Origin: Ophioderma brevispina
Lineage: Eukaryota; Echinodermata; Ophiuroidea; Amphilepidida; Ophiodermatidae
DNA length: 64,000 nt
Direction: 5' to 3'
NCBI GenBank assembly: GCA_023653785.1
Contig: JAMKCH010011746.1
Location: 94,086 to 158,085 of the forward strand
Shown here: positions 22,070 to 33,631 of the stretch, in pieces
Position numbering within the stretch: position 1 is the first letter of the stretch
Layout: each line of letters starts with the position of its first letter
Notes under the pieces: generated by a model
The model's input: the letters and a program-made list of their open reading frames with translations, nothing else
What the model was told of the DNA's origin: nothing
The model's database searches: none
Position numbers and translations under genes: made by a program

Positions 22070-23640
22070 ACGGTTGCAGGGTTGGGGAGGGGGTGGGGTG
22101 GTTAACACGGGGAGGTGTGGCGTGGGTGTTTTTTGGGAGGGGTGGGGTGTTGCAGGTATTTGGGGGAGGGGGTGGTTGTTGCAGGGTGTTTGGGGGAGGG
22201 GGTGGGGTGTTTTGCATGTGTTGGGTAGGGGTGGGGTGTTGCCAGGTGTTGAGGAGGGCGTGGGGGTGTTGGGGGATGTTGGGGGAGGGGTGGGGTGGTT
22301 TGGGGGGGGGTGGGGGTGTTTGGGAGGGGGGGTGGGGTGTTTTTGGGTTATTGGGGAGGGCTGCCACAACTTTTTTGGGGGAATACCTATATTTCAACAC
22401 AATTGACATTCAATCTGGTCTGCTGCTCTGTGTCTTACAGCTATACGCAAAAGCAATGCGAGACTTGGGTTCGAGTAAACCACCGCGAACCGCCTTGTCT
22501 CTATTCCTAATCCTATGGGAGTGGTGTGGTTGCAAGCAGCAACAGCATGGTGTTCTGGCGGAGGGGGTGGGGGTGTTTGTGTGTTTGTGTGGTTGGGAGG
22601 GTTTGGTGTTGTGTTTTGCAGTCTTCCTTTAAAAACAAAAATATTTGTTTGTTTTGCTTTTTCTTTTTTTCGTGCTATTGATTTAAGTTAAGTTAATTTC
22701 GGTTTAGTTGGGTCGTTTGTTTTTTATTATTGTAGTTTTATCAAGGGTATAGTTTATTATGAGATTGAACAATGGATTTCTTTTGGGGGGGGAAGTTGGT
22801 GGGTAAGTGTGTTTTATTTGAGAGTTTCTGTTATGGTTTTTTTTTCGAGAGGGGGTGGGGTGCTGTTGGAATGGGGGTTGGGGTGTTGGCAGCAGGGTGT
22901 GGGGAGGGAAGGTGGGGTGTTGGTTTTTAACAAGATTTTTCTGTCATCTTGTCTAATGATTGTTTCTTATGTTTCGTTTCTTTCTAAGTGTTTGGTCGGT
23001 GTGTTTTTTTTTTGGTTTCTTTTTTGGTCTTTTTTTTTTATCGTTTTTTTTTTCTTTTTTTTTTGTTGCTTTGTGTCGATTTTTTTGTTTCTTTTTTTCT
23101 ATTTCAGGGGTGGGGTGTTGGCACAACAGGGCAGGGTTGTTGGCAGGGTGTTTGGTGGCGGGGCGTGGGGTGTTGCCGCCGTTGTTGCTCCAGCAGGGTG
23201 TTTGGGGAGGGATGGGGGGTGTTGTGGGGTGTTGGGAACGGGGGTGGGGTGTTGCAGCAGCACAAAACACACAATGCATTTCAGCAGTTTGCTTGTTGGA
23301 GGTGTGGTGTTGCTGTGTGTTTATTATTTTCTTTTTTTTTTTTTGCCTCTATTGTTGTTTTTGTTGTTCTGTTTTTGACGTTTTTTTTTCCTTTTTTTTT
23401 TTTCTTTTTTTTGTTTGTCTGTCCAGTTTTTTTTTTCTTTGATCTTGTTTTGTTGGGAGGGTGTGGGGTGTGGGCGGGGTGTTGGGGAGGGTTGTGGGGG
23501 GGTGTTGGCACTCATTTGCAGGGTAGTTGGGGGAGGGGGTGGTTGTTTGGCAGTGTGTTGGGGGGGGAGGGGGTGGGGTGTTTGCAGGGTGTTGGGTAGG
23601 GGTGGGGTGGTTGCAAGGGTGTGGAGGTGAGGAGGGTGGT
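22070..23640 (+). repeat. G/T-rich degenerate minisatellite, quadruplex-prone
   Basis: Loose repeats of GGGGTGGGGTGTT, with GCAGGGTGTT or TTTGGGGGAGG between them, occupy 22,080-22,350, 22,840-22,925, 23,105-23,255 and 23,455-23,640. Between them lie pyrimidine (T-rich) tracts at 22,985-23,105 and 23,325-23,440. Runs of four or more G occur repeatedly on the plus strand. The long open frames across here on both strands are composition artefacts (Gly/Val/Trp or Pro/His/Lys only). Confidence 0.8.
22362..22520 (+). repeat. Direct repeat D2, left copy, inside the G-rich array
   Basis: GCCACAACTTTTTTGGGG, then ACCTATATTTCAACACAATT, then TCTGGTCTGCTGCTCTGTGT, ending CCTATGGGA. It recurs at 23,784-23,931 in the same orientation. 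Unlike the array around it, this block is of mixed composition. Confidence 0.75.
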
Positions 23641-23783
23641 GTGGTGTTGTTTGTGTTGTGTGATGGTGTGGTGGAGGTTGTTGAGTGTGGTTTGTGATGT
23701 GCTGTGGTTAGTGTTTATTACTTCTTTAGGTCTGGCGTGTTGTGGAGGGCGCTCTCTTCCACACTCTTCCATCTGTACTCGCT

Positions 23784-23931
23784 TGCAACAACTTTTTTGG
23801 GAATACCTCTATTCACACATTGACATCTGGTCTGCTGCTCTTTGTCTTACGCTGTGCGCGAAAGCAGGCAATACGTTGGTGGTTTCGAGCAACCCTTGTT
23901 GGTCTACTATTCCCTATGGGATTTATCACAT
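23784..23931 (+). repeat. Direct repeat D2, right copy, at the array end
   Basis: Same-order partner of 22,362-22,520: CAACAACTTTTTTGGGAAT, TCTGGTCTGCTGCTCTTTGT, CCCTATGGGA. The repeat period (about 1.42 kb) implies that block plus array was duplicated as a unit, the second array being the longer one. Confidence 0.75.
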
Positions 23932-26469
23932 TGAAAAAAACATTAAAACTTGTGTTTGTGAGAATGTACAATATCAAAGGTCATGAATATCAATGAGCCT
24001 TGTTGTGCAACTAATGTTACAAACAATTTTCTTGATTAATTCAACTAGTACGGACTAATCATTAATTTATTTATAACATGTGCCAACTGATATGACGAAT
24101 CCAAACAGCAATTCATTTGTTGCAGAGCAAGAAACAGGATATCTCTTCCCAGTGTTTAGGAATATTGCTAGAGTTTAAGTCCCTTTTTTTTGGCATATTT
24201 GTCTCTATACCTGAATTACAGTAGTGGTGTTGAAAAGCCTTTTCATTTACACATCAGGATTAAGTGGGTAGATTTTGGTTACATTTAAACTATGCCAGTT
24301 TTTCCACAATAACACAGTTACATTACCCACATTGATAATGTGCAACTGAACGCTCACTTCACATTTACTTTCACAATGCTATCCCCGATATCGTATATAC
24401 ATTAAACGTAATATCTTTCTTAAAAGACACTATCAGTGATTGTTTCTTAATCACAATTGAAAAAATATAAAATACGATTTTTGCATGTATGTAACCAGTA
24501 CAGATTATCCTAACATCCGCTGCAAAGTGATAGACCAGAAGCCCCCCCCCCCAACCTGAATAAGGACAGAATCGGAGATTTTAGTAGTCCATTTCTGGTC
24601 CGTCGGACACTTTACACAACAACGTAATAGGTAATTGGAATGGAGAAATCGAAATTTTTGGAACACTGGCGCCGGTTTTCTTCCTTTTCTTTCTGGTTTT
24701 TATGGTCAATTTAACAGCTGTGAAAGGTAACTTTAAATGAAATTCTACAGCCTTATCCCTCACTTCTTAGCTAATTCCTTCCTTCTGCAAATTTCAAAAA
24801 TATTTTTTCAATCATGATAGTGTCCTTTAACTGTTATAAATCCCATTGGAATGGAGGAAAAGAAGGTGTGCTTACAAAATTTGTCATATCTATCTGGCTT
24901 ATTTTTTGATCGATTTCTTTCATTTTTTTTCAACACTTGAAGTATATTGATTTGGCTATTAATTAAACAAATCGTGCTGTGATTCAGTGACGTTCATCAA
25001 GGTCCGAGGTATCTGCAATCCTTGCAGCAACATTTTATTTTTGTTTCAGTAGTCATGTAAAGTCTAAGTTTTAGTTTTTTCTTTAAGCTTCCTCAAACTA
25101 ACTCACAATGAGCAAAAAAAAATCAAAGAATGTATTAGTACAATTTAAACATCACGAAGTATCCAAGAAGTAAGAATTACAACAAACACTTAAAAACAAA
25201 AGATCGTGGTCCAATTAGGGTCAGTAGTCACTAGCACACTACGCGCCGTCAAAATTTTGACACAAAGGGTCAAAGTTTTCCCTTTTTTGTGGTAAATCTT
25301 GACCACTTTCGTAGTATGTGCATAGTTGACTACTGACCACTGTGAAAATGACCGCGATGTTTTTAGTGTGTAAAAGCTACAAAACAACCACCCACTGGTA
25401 CTACTAAAACAACACACAGTGTGCTTGACATGATATAGTGGTTGGGTTCTTCTGTATGGGTGTATTTAGTTTTCTGAACTTGAATATTCATGGTGTTCTC
25501 TTATATGTAATTTGTTCCACTATTGTATATATTTAGCATACTGTATTATATTATTTTTGGTTTACGTCCTCAAATAAGTTCTTGTATAAGATCTGTACAT
25601 ACATTCCACAACTCTGACATATAGTCCGAGTCTGAACGCAATGATTGCAAAATGACCGACACGCCACAAATCCTCAATTCAACAATGTTCATCTAGTCTT
25701 TAATGAATATAATTTAGTATTCAATTGCTTTCTGATGGTAACCATATCTTATTAAGTACTAGGTTTAATATAAAATGGACAGTCATGATCCAAAAAATGC
25801 ACCAGTAATGAAAACGCTTCTAGTATTGTCTATTGTTCACTAAACGAGTCAAAACACACATGTATTTTGAATTCATGATTGCTAGATATTAATTTATCTG
25901 AATATTGAGTAATAACTTATTGATGTGTGAATGAAGACGTGGGCTTTTGAAAAACGTGGATTATTGTATTTATGAAGAAGACGGCAGCAGCTTTTATTAA
26001 CATTTATTGGGAAATCAAAGAAGTTACTTTGAAAATGAAACATTTCAAGTTGAGATTTATCACAGACAGTGTATTTACAAGGACCTTTACAAGGAATTTA
26101 GATTTGCGCCATCTGCTTCTAAGCCAGGGGTGTGATGATGCGTCTTCTTTTTCATCAATATTTTTATACTTTTTATTATCTATACTTCAAAGGACATCAA
26201 AGAAACTGCACCCTCGATCGTAAAGGCAAACGCGGAATAAGTGCATTGTTATACTTTTGAGGATGAAAGAAAAACTTCTGAGGACTATTCTTTAAAAGAA
26301 TTTTTTGTGTTAGGTCTGTGGAAGTGTGATACAAGTTCCAACATACACACATGCATGCACACACACACACACATCCGAGGACTTCAAAGGAACCATGTCC
26401 TCGTCAAACACCAAGTCAAACAGAGAATAGATCCCATTGTTATACTTCTGAAGACCTTTCATTGTAAAA
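23932..26469. other. Long stretch without recognised features
   Basis: About 2.5 kb of AT-rich DNA. Seen: a C-run at 24,542-24,552 and a short CA microsatellite with ATGCATGC at 26,343-26,374. No open frame has a recognisable family pattern; no repeat partner in the window. Confidence 0.4.
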
Positions 26470-27178
26470 ACTGAGGTGTTAACTTTAACACCCTCCTGGA
26501 ATCAATAGGGGACTGCACCCACTGGTGTTATATTGACACCATTTCAGAGTTAGAGCAATAACAGCACATTTTTTGAAAAGCGCCCCCAATTTTCAAAATT
26601 TGAGATTTTTTGCACAGTTGTGTTGGTAAAGTATACCTGCAAATGGTAATGCTCAAAAATGCGTATTTGTCATAAAAGAAGCGATTTTGTAATTAGAATC
26701 AGGATCCCTGATTGCAATTTAATGGCGGAGGTGGAAACGTCAAATTTATGTCCGTCCATGATGAAATAGTGTCACCTCATGAAAATGATCTTTAACTTGA
26801 CTTGCCTGAACCGACAAAACAACTAATGGATGAGCGTAGAGACGTACATGGTGCAATTTCCCGGTTATTTCATATTGGAAGGACGTTTCCAGCAGCCGTT
26901 GAATTTTTATCGGAGATCTCTGATATTAATTATTCTAATTAGAAAATTCCTTCTTATGCGACACAGAGAGTTTTTTAAGCTCTACCATTCACAGGGATTG
27001 TTTACTAGTCAATTACCAATGCAACTCTGCAAAAATTTCAAAATATCTGGAAAAATGGGGCACTCTTCAAAAAAATGTGATGTTATTGCTTTAAATACCA
27101 CCATATTAGTGTTATATTAACAAAAATTTTGGTGTTAATTTTACACTGCATGTTGGTGTTAATTATTTTTTAACACTC
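26470..27178. mobile_element. MITE with GGTGTTAA ends, split by element FB
   Basis: The left part (26,470-26,545) has AACTGAGGTGTTAACTTTAA, then GGTGTTATATTGACACC. The right part (27,097-27,178) has TAGTGTTATATTAAC, then TTGGTGTTAATT, then TTTTTTAACACTCA. Joined, they give an element of about 160 bp with inverted GTGTTAA motifs. The fold-back at 26,546-27,096 sits in the middle. Confidence 0.5.
26546..27096. mobile_element. Fold-back element FB, copy 2 (uninterrupted)
   Basis: Arms of about 250 bp face each other: AGAGTTAGAGCAATAACAGC, then ACATTTTTTGAAAAGCGCC on the left; GGGGCACTCTTCAAAAAAAT, then TGTTATTGCTTTAAA on the right. The centre holds ACTTGACTTGCCTGAACCGA and ACAACTAATGGATGAGCG. 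Almost the whole element is palindromic, so it would fold into one long hairpin. No transposase. Confidence 0.75.
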
Positions 27179-27243
27179 AAGGGGCCCATTTTGGATTTAT
27201 CAAACGTATACAATAACTCGATCATGCATAAGTTTGAACTTAA

Positions 27244-27291
27244 TTGGTTTGGCATTTGTGAACATGTTCACAAATGCCTATCCAAACCAAC
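27244..27291. repeat. Short palindrome (hairpin)
   Basis: GGTTTGGCATTTGTGAACAT is followed at once by its complement (GTTCACAAATGCC, TATCCAAACC). The stem is about 22 bp with one small bulge and essentially no loop. It could be an operator-like site, the core of a MITE or a cruciform; nothing nearby decides. Confidence 0.55.
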
Positions 27292-27481
27292 CTTAAAAAT
27301 TATATTTAGAAAGTGAACACTTTGAAATACATTCTTATCACTTTGTAAACTGTTCAAAGGTAAAACGTCATGTTAAAACATTATAAAAACTTTTTGGGTA
27401 TTTTGTGCAAAAGGTATAAACCATTAGTAGAGTGCATGCACATGCAACGTTTGACCTGTGATCCACCAGGCCCATACAAGC

Positions 27482-27774
27482 CAGGGGCGGATCCAGGATT
27501 TTTCAATAGAGGGAGCGCCAAATTTTTCCGGCTCATGTTTTTTCAATTTGGTCCCATGGGGGGGGGGGCAACATAATGCGTCTGTTGGGCGCCCACACAA
27601 AGCTACACGGCGCCTGACTCCCTGTACCATCATTCTCAGAGATCTACAGGGCGCCCTGTGCGTAAAGAAGTCATTTTGATAGATCTACAGTGCATACGGT
27701 GCCCAGCGCCCTGTACTTGGCAGAAAATAAGGGGGCGGGCGGCGCGGGAGGCACCCACTCTAAATCCACCACTG
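27482..27774. mobile_element. CAGGGGCGGATCC-type MITE, 293 bp
   Basis: Left end CAGGGGCGGATCCAGGATTT; right end the complement of CAGTGGTGGATTTAGAGTGG. A G-run lies at 27,560-27,569 and GC-rich patches near both ends. Same end type as 19,319-19,462. Non-coding; no exact 8-bp duplication seen. Confidence 0.55.
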
Positions 27775-28239
27775 CATAGCTTTACGCAGTGGACTATACC
27801 AGCATGGAGATCAGGCAAATTACACTCGTACACAGAACAGTAAAGCCTCACACAGAGGCACACAGAAGAAAATCTCCACTATATGCCATGATTGTGTTTG
27901 TTAAGAAATAAAAGGTGCTGCAAAACTTTAAAGCCAATCCGCGATAATTTATATGGAGGTAGAGTGAAACGTTCAAAGTTTAGAAATCTGATTGCCCCAG
28001 ATCTGTTAGGTGTTGAGGCACCAAGTTAGGTCATCGATAGTCTGCCAATTTTGGTCTGTAAGTGATTTCATTGAAAAGTTGCTCAACCTACTTTAATATC
28101 ATCAAGGGGCTCTCTTATTCAAGGGTGTATACAAAAAAAAATCTATATTTATAAACATACCAGTTTTCAAATCCAGAATATGTCCTATTTTTTTACTTTT
28201 CCTGGGAGAGCAAGTTGAAGGAGGAACTAGTTAGCATAG
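27775..28239. other. Unassigned DNA
   Basis: No gene or repeat partner recognised. Confidence 0.3.
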
Positions 28240-30660
28240 ATATGACAACAACCGGGTGCATGGTAAAACCCTTAATGGGTCCTTAAAGTGACCTTTGACC
28301 CCGGTAACTTGCCAAGATTGTCACCAAATGTCATTAAATGTATTTACGTGTTAAAAATGTTATGAGGAACGTTATCATTGAGTTTCAACTAAACCAAGCA
28401 TGTCAGATTTGACCTTGCACCTCTATAACGGACCCCTGGGTCACGAAATAGGGTCAACGGTTATCTGTATTACGGATATCACAAGGATGATTCCTGTCAA
28501 ATTTCAGTTCAACGGAGCTTGTTTGTAAAATTTGGACTTTGGGGTCGAGCCTATCATAGACCTCTTCTACGTATTAATGTTACATCACTGTAGTATAAAA
28601 CGGGGCTCTATCGGTCCTCTATAGGCGTGCGTAAATCCAATGGGTTTTATTTTTAAAATTTTTTGGCAAAAATTGACCTTTTGACTACCTAATGCCTTGA
28701 TCCGGTCATAAAAAAACAACTTGTGGATTGTACACAATCAAAAAAGGCAATGTTCAATGCAAATAAAAATTCTATAGGCTAAGTTCTGGAGATAAAAATT
28801 CTATGAAATTAGTTACATTACACCGGAAATGGAGGAAATACCTTAAAGGCTTTGACTCCAAAAAAAAAACCTTGCATACACCAGGTTACATGAAACGCAA
28901 AATCTGAAAAATCGTCACTGTACTATGTTGGGTTTTGAGATACAAAAAAAATTGAAAATTTGGAATTTTTTGGTTTTTTTTTGACGGATAGTGACCCTTA
29001 ATGACCTTTGATCATAAATTGGGGACAACCAGAAGACCCTGCCTGGTAACATGCATTGTGCTTTAATGACGTTCACTATGTTATGTAATTGTAGGACCAG
29101 CGATTTTTTTAATTTTCACAATTTTTGGGTTTGAAACCGGAAATGACACCCTTAATGACTGGACTCCTTTCCCGTGGAAAACCCTATATGAAGCAAGGGT
29201 CAGTGGTTTCCTCTTGACAAGTTGGTTATATCGGCGTAATCCGGTAGAAGAGGTCATTTTGACAATTAAATTTACACTCAATCCAAGCATGTCAGGGATT
29301 TGACCTTTGCACCTCTTATAACGTGACCCCTGGGTCACGAATAGGTCAACTGTAATTTTTCTGTATTTACGATATAACGAAGGATTATATCCTGTCAAAT
29401 TTCAGTTCAATCGGAGCTTGTTTGTAAATTTGACCTTTGACCTTGAAACTTTGACATTTGGGGTTCGAGGACAATAATAGGACCTCTTCTACTCTAAATG
29501 TTACATCACTGTAGTAATAACGGCTTTATCTGTCCTCTTTAGGATAAGATAAATCCAACTTGGTCTTATTTTAGCATTGTTTTTTGCAAAATTGACCTTT
29601 TGACCCCTTAATGAACCTTGGATCCAGTTACAATTAAAAAAAAACCTCGGTACACAACAAAAATTGCATTGTTCCAATGCAAATAAAAAAAATCGACTAT
29701 GCTTAGTTCTGGCGATTAAAAATTCTTGAATTATTACCCTTAAAACGGAAATGACCTAAAAATGACCTTTGACCTCCAAAATAAAAATACATTGCATACA
29801 CCAGTTAAGATGAATGGCAAATTTGGAAGTTAATCACTGTTAATCTGTTGGGTTCTGGAGCTAAAAATTTTTGAAATATTTTGGAAAGATTGTTGGTTTT
29901 TGGACCAACCAGAGGACCCCTTAATGACCTTCGATCTAAAAATTTTGGAAACCGAAGACCCTGCATGGTGTAACAGACATGTGCGCTAATGGCACTCGGT
30001 TAAGTTAATTGGTAAGGACAGAGATGTTTTGAATATTTTTCAACTTTTGGGCTAAACCGGAAAGGACCCCCTTATGCCTGGACCCTATCCCTGAACACCC
30101 TATATGAGGCAAGGGTCCAGTGGTGTTCTGGCTGAAGAACTGTGGTGATATTGGCGTAATCCTTGTAGAAGAAGTAATTTTGAACAATTAAATCACATAT
30201 TTGACGCCTGTAGCCAGTCAACGTCAGGCAGGGGTCAATGGTCATGTGAATAAATGGTCCAAGTCAGTGGTCATGTGATGTAAGTCTAGTCAGGATACGT
30301 CAAACGATGACTCAGCTAGAAGCAGTTGAAGTGTTTTAGCGATTGAATATTTTTACATTTTTGGCTTTCAAACCGGAAATGACCCCTTAAGACCTTGACT
30401 CTTTATCCCTTAACACCCTATATGGAAGCAAGGTTTCATGGTTCTCGGAACCGTTGGGTTTATATCGGTGTAATTATGTAGAAGAAGATAATTGTAACAA
30501 TTGATTACATATTTGACGCCTGTGGCCAGGTCAAAAGGTCGCCACAGGGTGTCAATTGCATAGACATAAATGGTCCAAGTCAGCGATCATTTGATGTACA
30601 GTCTAGTCACAATACGTCAAACAGTGATTGAGCTAGAAGCAGTTGAAATGTTGATAGAAG
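28240..30660 (+). repeat. Tandem array, units near 0.9 kb plus 311-bp units
   Basis: Two long units, about 28,240-29,120 and 29,120-30,040, share GACCTTTGCACCTC, TCCTGTCAAATTTCAGTTCA, TGTTACATCACTGTAGTA and ACCGGAAATGAC in order. Two shorter units follow (about 30,040-30,350 and 30,350-30,660, offset 311 bp), sharing ACACCCTATATG, ATATTTGACGCCTGT and AAATGGTCCAAGTCAG. TGACCTTTGACC-type motifs recur (28,289; 29,431; 29,763). The units differ by many indels. No coding sequence. Confidence 0.75.
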
Positions 30661-30706
30661 AAAGAAAGAAAGAAGAAGAAGAAAGAAAGAAAAGAAGAAC
30701 GCATTC
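30653..30706 (+). repeat. GAAA/GAA microsatellite
   Basis: AGAAAGAAAGAAAGAAGAAG and similar runs directly close the tandem array, as a 3' tail would in a retroposed element. Confidence 0.8.
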
Positions 30707-30904
30707 AAAAACAGAACAAGACGGCATGAAGGCCGCCTTGTAAATATGCAAGATTAGGCACCCACACTATCTTTGCCAAAGTATAGATATATGAAATTCT
30801 CAATATATGCGGATTGGGGGATAAGGCTGTGGATCACGAGATCACCTTTAAACTAGAGTCTGTATGATGTGACTTTTGGACTTGTGCAATGAACCATGAA
30901 ATTG

Positions 30905-31035
30905 TCTAATCCTAAGAGGGGAAGTTAAGCATTCAGTCCCAAGTACAGAATGTTATACCTGTGCATGCTTATCACAGTTAATTTCAATAAGAGTGGGTAG
31001 AAACCTATGACTGTTCCAGCTGTCCCATCTGATCA
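30905..31035 (+). mobile_element. SINE family S fragment
   Basis: GAGGGGAAGTTAAGCATTCA, then GTCCCAAGTACAGA, then ATGACTGTTCCAGC are worn versions of the body blocks of 21,584-22,065. No tRNA-like head is left. Confidence 0.45.
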
Positions 31036-31285
31036 GTTTAAGGGTCTGTTCCTCAGAATTGTAATTAACAAATAAAAATACGTGATTTTAGAACCCAAAC
31101 AAGGATTTAGCTTGGGATCTGGACATGAATTCACAAGCACAGACATGCAATTTCAAGACTTAACAAAACTTTCAGGATTGCTTCGATGCCACATCAAGAG
31201 TAGGCCTGTAGGCTGCGCCTCTTGTAGCCTATGGACAGGCCTTTTCCCATGTAGCTGTCATCTTATCCTTGTTGAGAGCCTACCT

Positions 31286-33631
31286 GTGCTATTTCAGTAG
31301 ATAGCATATTGAATCATCTCACATCAGTGTTATCTTCAGTAGAGAGCATATGGATCATCTCACATCAGTGCTATCTTCAGTAAATAGCATATTGGATCAT
31401 CTCACATCAGTGCTATCTTCAGTAGATAGCATATTGAATCATCTCATATCAGTGTTATCTTCAGTAGAGAGCATATTGGATCATCTCACATCAGTGATAT
31501 CTTCAGTAGATAGCATCTTCAGTAGATAGCATCTTCAGTAGATAGCATAGTGGATCATCTCACATCAGTGCTATCTTCAATAGATAGCACTGATGTGAGA
31601 TGATCCAATAGGCTATCTTCAGTAGATAGCATTTGGATCATCTCACTCAGTGCTATCTTCAGTAAATAGCATATTGGATCATCTCACACAGTGTTATCTT
31701 CAGTAGATAGCATATTGGATCATCTCACACCAGTGATATCTTCAGTAGATAGCATTTGGATCATCTCACATCAGGGCTATCTTCAGTAAATAGCATATTG
31801 GATCATCTCACACCAGTGTTATCTTCAGTAGATAGCATATTGATTGGATCATCTCACATCAGTGCTATCTTCAGTAAATAGCATATTGGATCATCTCACA
31901 CCAGTGTTATCTTCAGTAGATAGCCTATTGGATCATCTCACACCAGTGTTATCTTCAGTAGATGACATTGGATCATCTCACATCAGTGTTATCTTCAGTA
32001 GATGCAAATTGGATCATCTCACACCGTGTTATCTTCAGTAGATAGCCTATTGGATCATCTCACCTCAGTGCTATCTTCAGTAGATAGCCTATTGGATCAT
32101 CTCACATCAGTGCTATCTTCAGTAGATAGCATAGTGGATCATCTCACATCAGTGCTATCTTCAGTAGATAGCCTATTGGATCATCTCACATCAGTGTTAT
32201 CTTCAGTAGATAGCACATTGGATCATCTCACACAGTGTTATCTTCAGTAGATAGCATATTGATCATCTCACACCAGTGTTATCTTCAGTAGATAGCATAT
32301 TGGATCATCTCACATCAGTGATATCTTCAGTAGATAGCACATTGGATCATCTCACATCAGGGCTATCTTCAGTAGATAGCACATTGGATCATCTCACACC
32401 AGTGATATCTTCAGTAGATAGCATATTGGATCATCTCAAATCAGTGCTATCTTCAGTAGAGAGCATATTGGATCCTCTCACATCAGTGATATCTTCAGTA
32501 GATAGCATAGTGGATCATCTCACATCAGTGCTATCTTCAGTAGAGAGCATATGGATCATCTCACTCAGTGCTATCTTCGTAGATAGCATATTGGATCATC
32601 TCACATCAGTGCTATCTTCAGTAGATAGCACTGATGTGAGATGATCCATATGCTATCTTCAGTAGATAGCAATTGGATCATCTCACATCAGTGCTATCTT
32701 CAGTAAATAGCATATTGGATCATCTCACACCAGTGTTATCTTCAGTAGATAGCATATTGATCATCTCACACCAGTGATATCTTCAGTAGATAGCATATTG
32801 GATCATCTCACACCAGTACTATCTTCAGTAGATAAGCATATTGGATCATCTCACACCAGTGTTATCTTCAGTAGATAGCATATTGGATCATCTCACATCA
32901 GTGCTATCTTCAGTAAATAGCATATTGGATCATCTCACACCAGTGTTATCTTCAGTAGAGAGCATATGGATCATCTCACACCAGTGTTATCTTCAGTAGA
33001 TAGCACATTGGATCATCTCACATCAGTGTTATCTTCAGTAGATAGCACATTGGATCATCTCACACCAGTGTTATCTTCATAGATAGCATATTGATCATCT
33101 CACATCAGTGCTATCTTCGTAGATAGCCTATTGGATCATCTCACTCAGTGCTATCTTCAGTAGATAGCCTATTGGATTCATCACACATCAGTGCTATCTT
33201 CAGTAGATAGCATAGTGGATCATCTCACATCAGTGTTATCTTCAGTAGATAACTTATTGGATCATCTCACACCAGTGTTATCTTCAGTAGATAGCATATT
33301 GGATCATCTCACACCAGTGATATCTTCAGTAGATAGCATATTGGATCATCTCACATCAGTGCTATCTTCAGTAGATAGCATATTGATCATCTCACATCAG
33401 TGCTATCTTCAGTAGATAGCACATTGGATCATCTCACACAGTGTTATCTTCAGTAGATAGCATATTGGATCATCTCACATCAGGGCTATCTTCAGTAGAT
33501 AGCATATTGGATCATCTCACACCAGTGATATCTTCAGTAGATAGCACTGATGTGAGATGATCCATATGCTATCGTCAAGCTATAAATATTGGATCATCTC
33601 ACATCAGTGCTATCTTCGTAGATAGCATATT
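31286..33631 (+). repeat. 42-bp hairpin minisatellite, about 56 units
   Basis: Each unit is a palindromic part, TGCTATCTTCAGTAGATAGC then A, plus a spacer of about 22 bases, TATTGGATCATCTCACATCA then G. The palindrome can pair as an 8-bp stem (TGCTATCT with AGATAGCA) around TCAGT. In three places (31,589-31,611; 32,630-32,653; 33,545-33,568) the spacer is inverted relative to its neighbours. Variants such as CACC for CATC and TTAT for CTAT are mixed along the array. Because 42 is divisible by 3, frames stay open for many units with a 14-residue period; these are not evidence of a protein. Confidence 0.95.

Noticed and set aside
22062..23772. Many long open frames on both strands
   Set aside because: They are caused by G/T-rich and T-rich composition, giving Gly/Trp/Val or Pro/His/Lys strings. 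Frames on both strands overlap.
31844..33415. Several repetitive open frames with an SSVDSxLDHLTSVL period
   Set aside because: They come from a 42-bp minisatellite whose length is a multiple of three; frames break wherever a unit has an indel, and there is no start, splice or unique sequence.
31286..33631. CRISPR-like array
   Set aside because: The spacers are not unique; the whole 42-bp unit is repeated, and the genome is eukaryotic.
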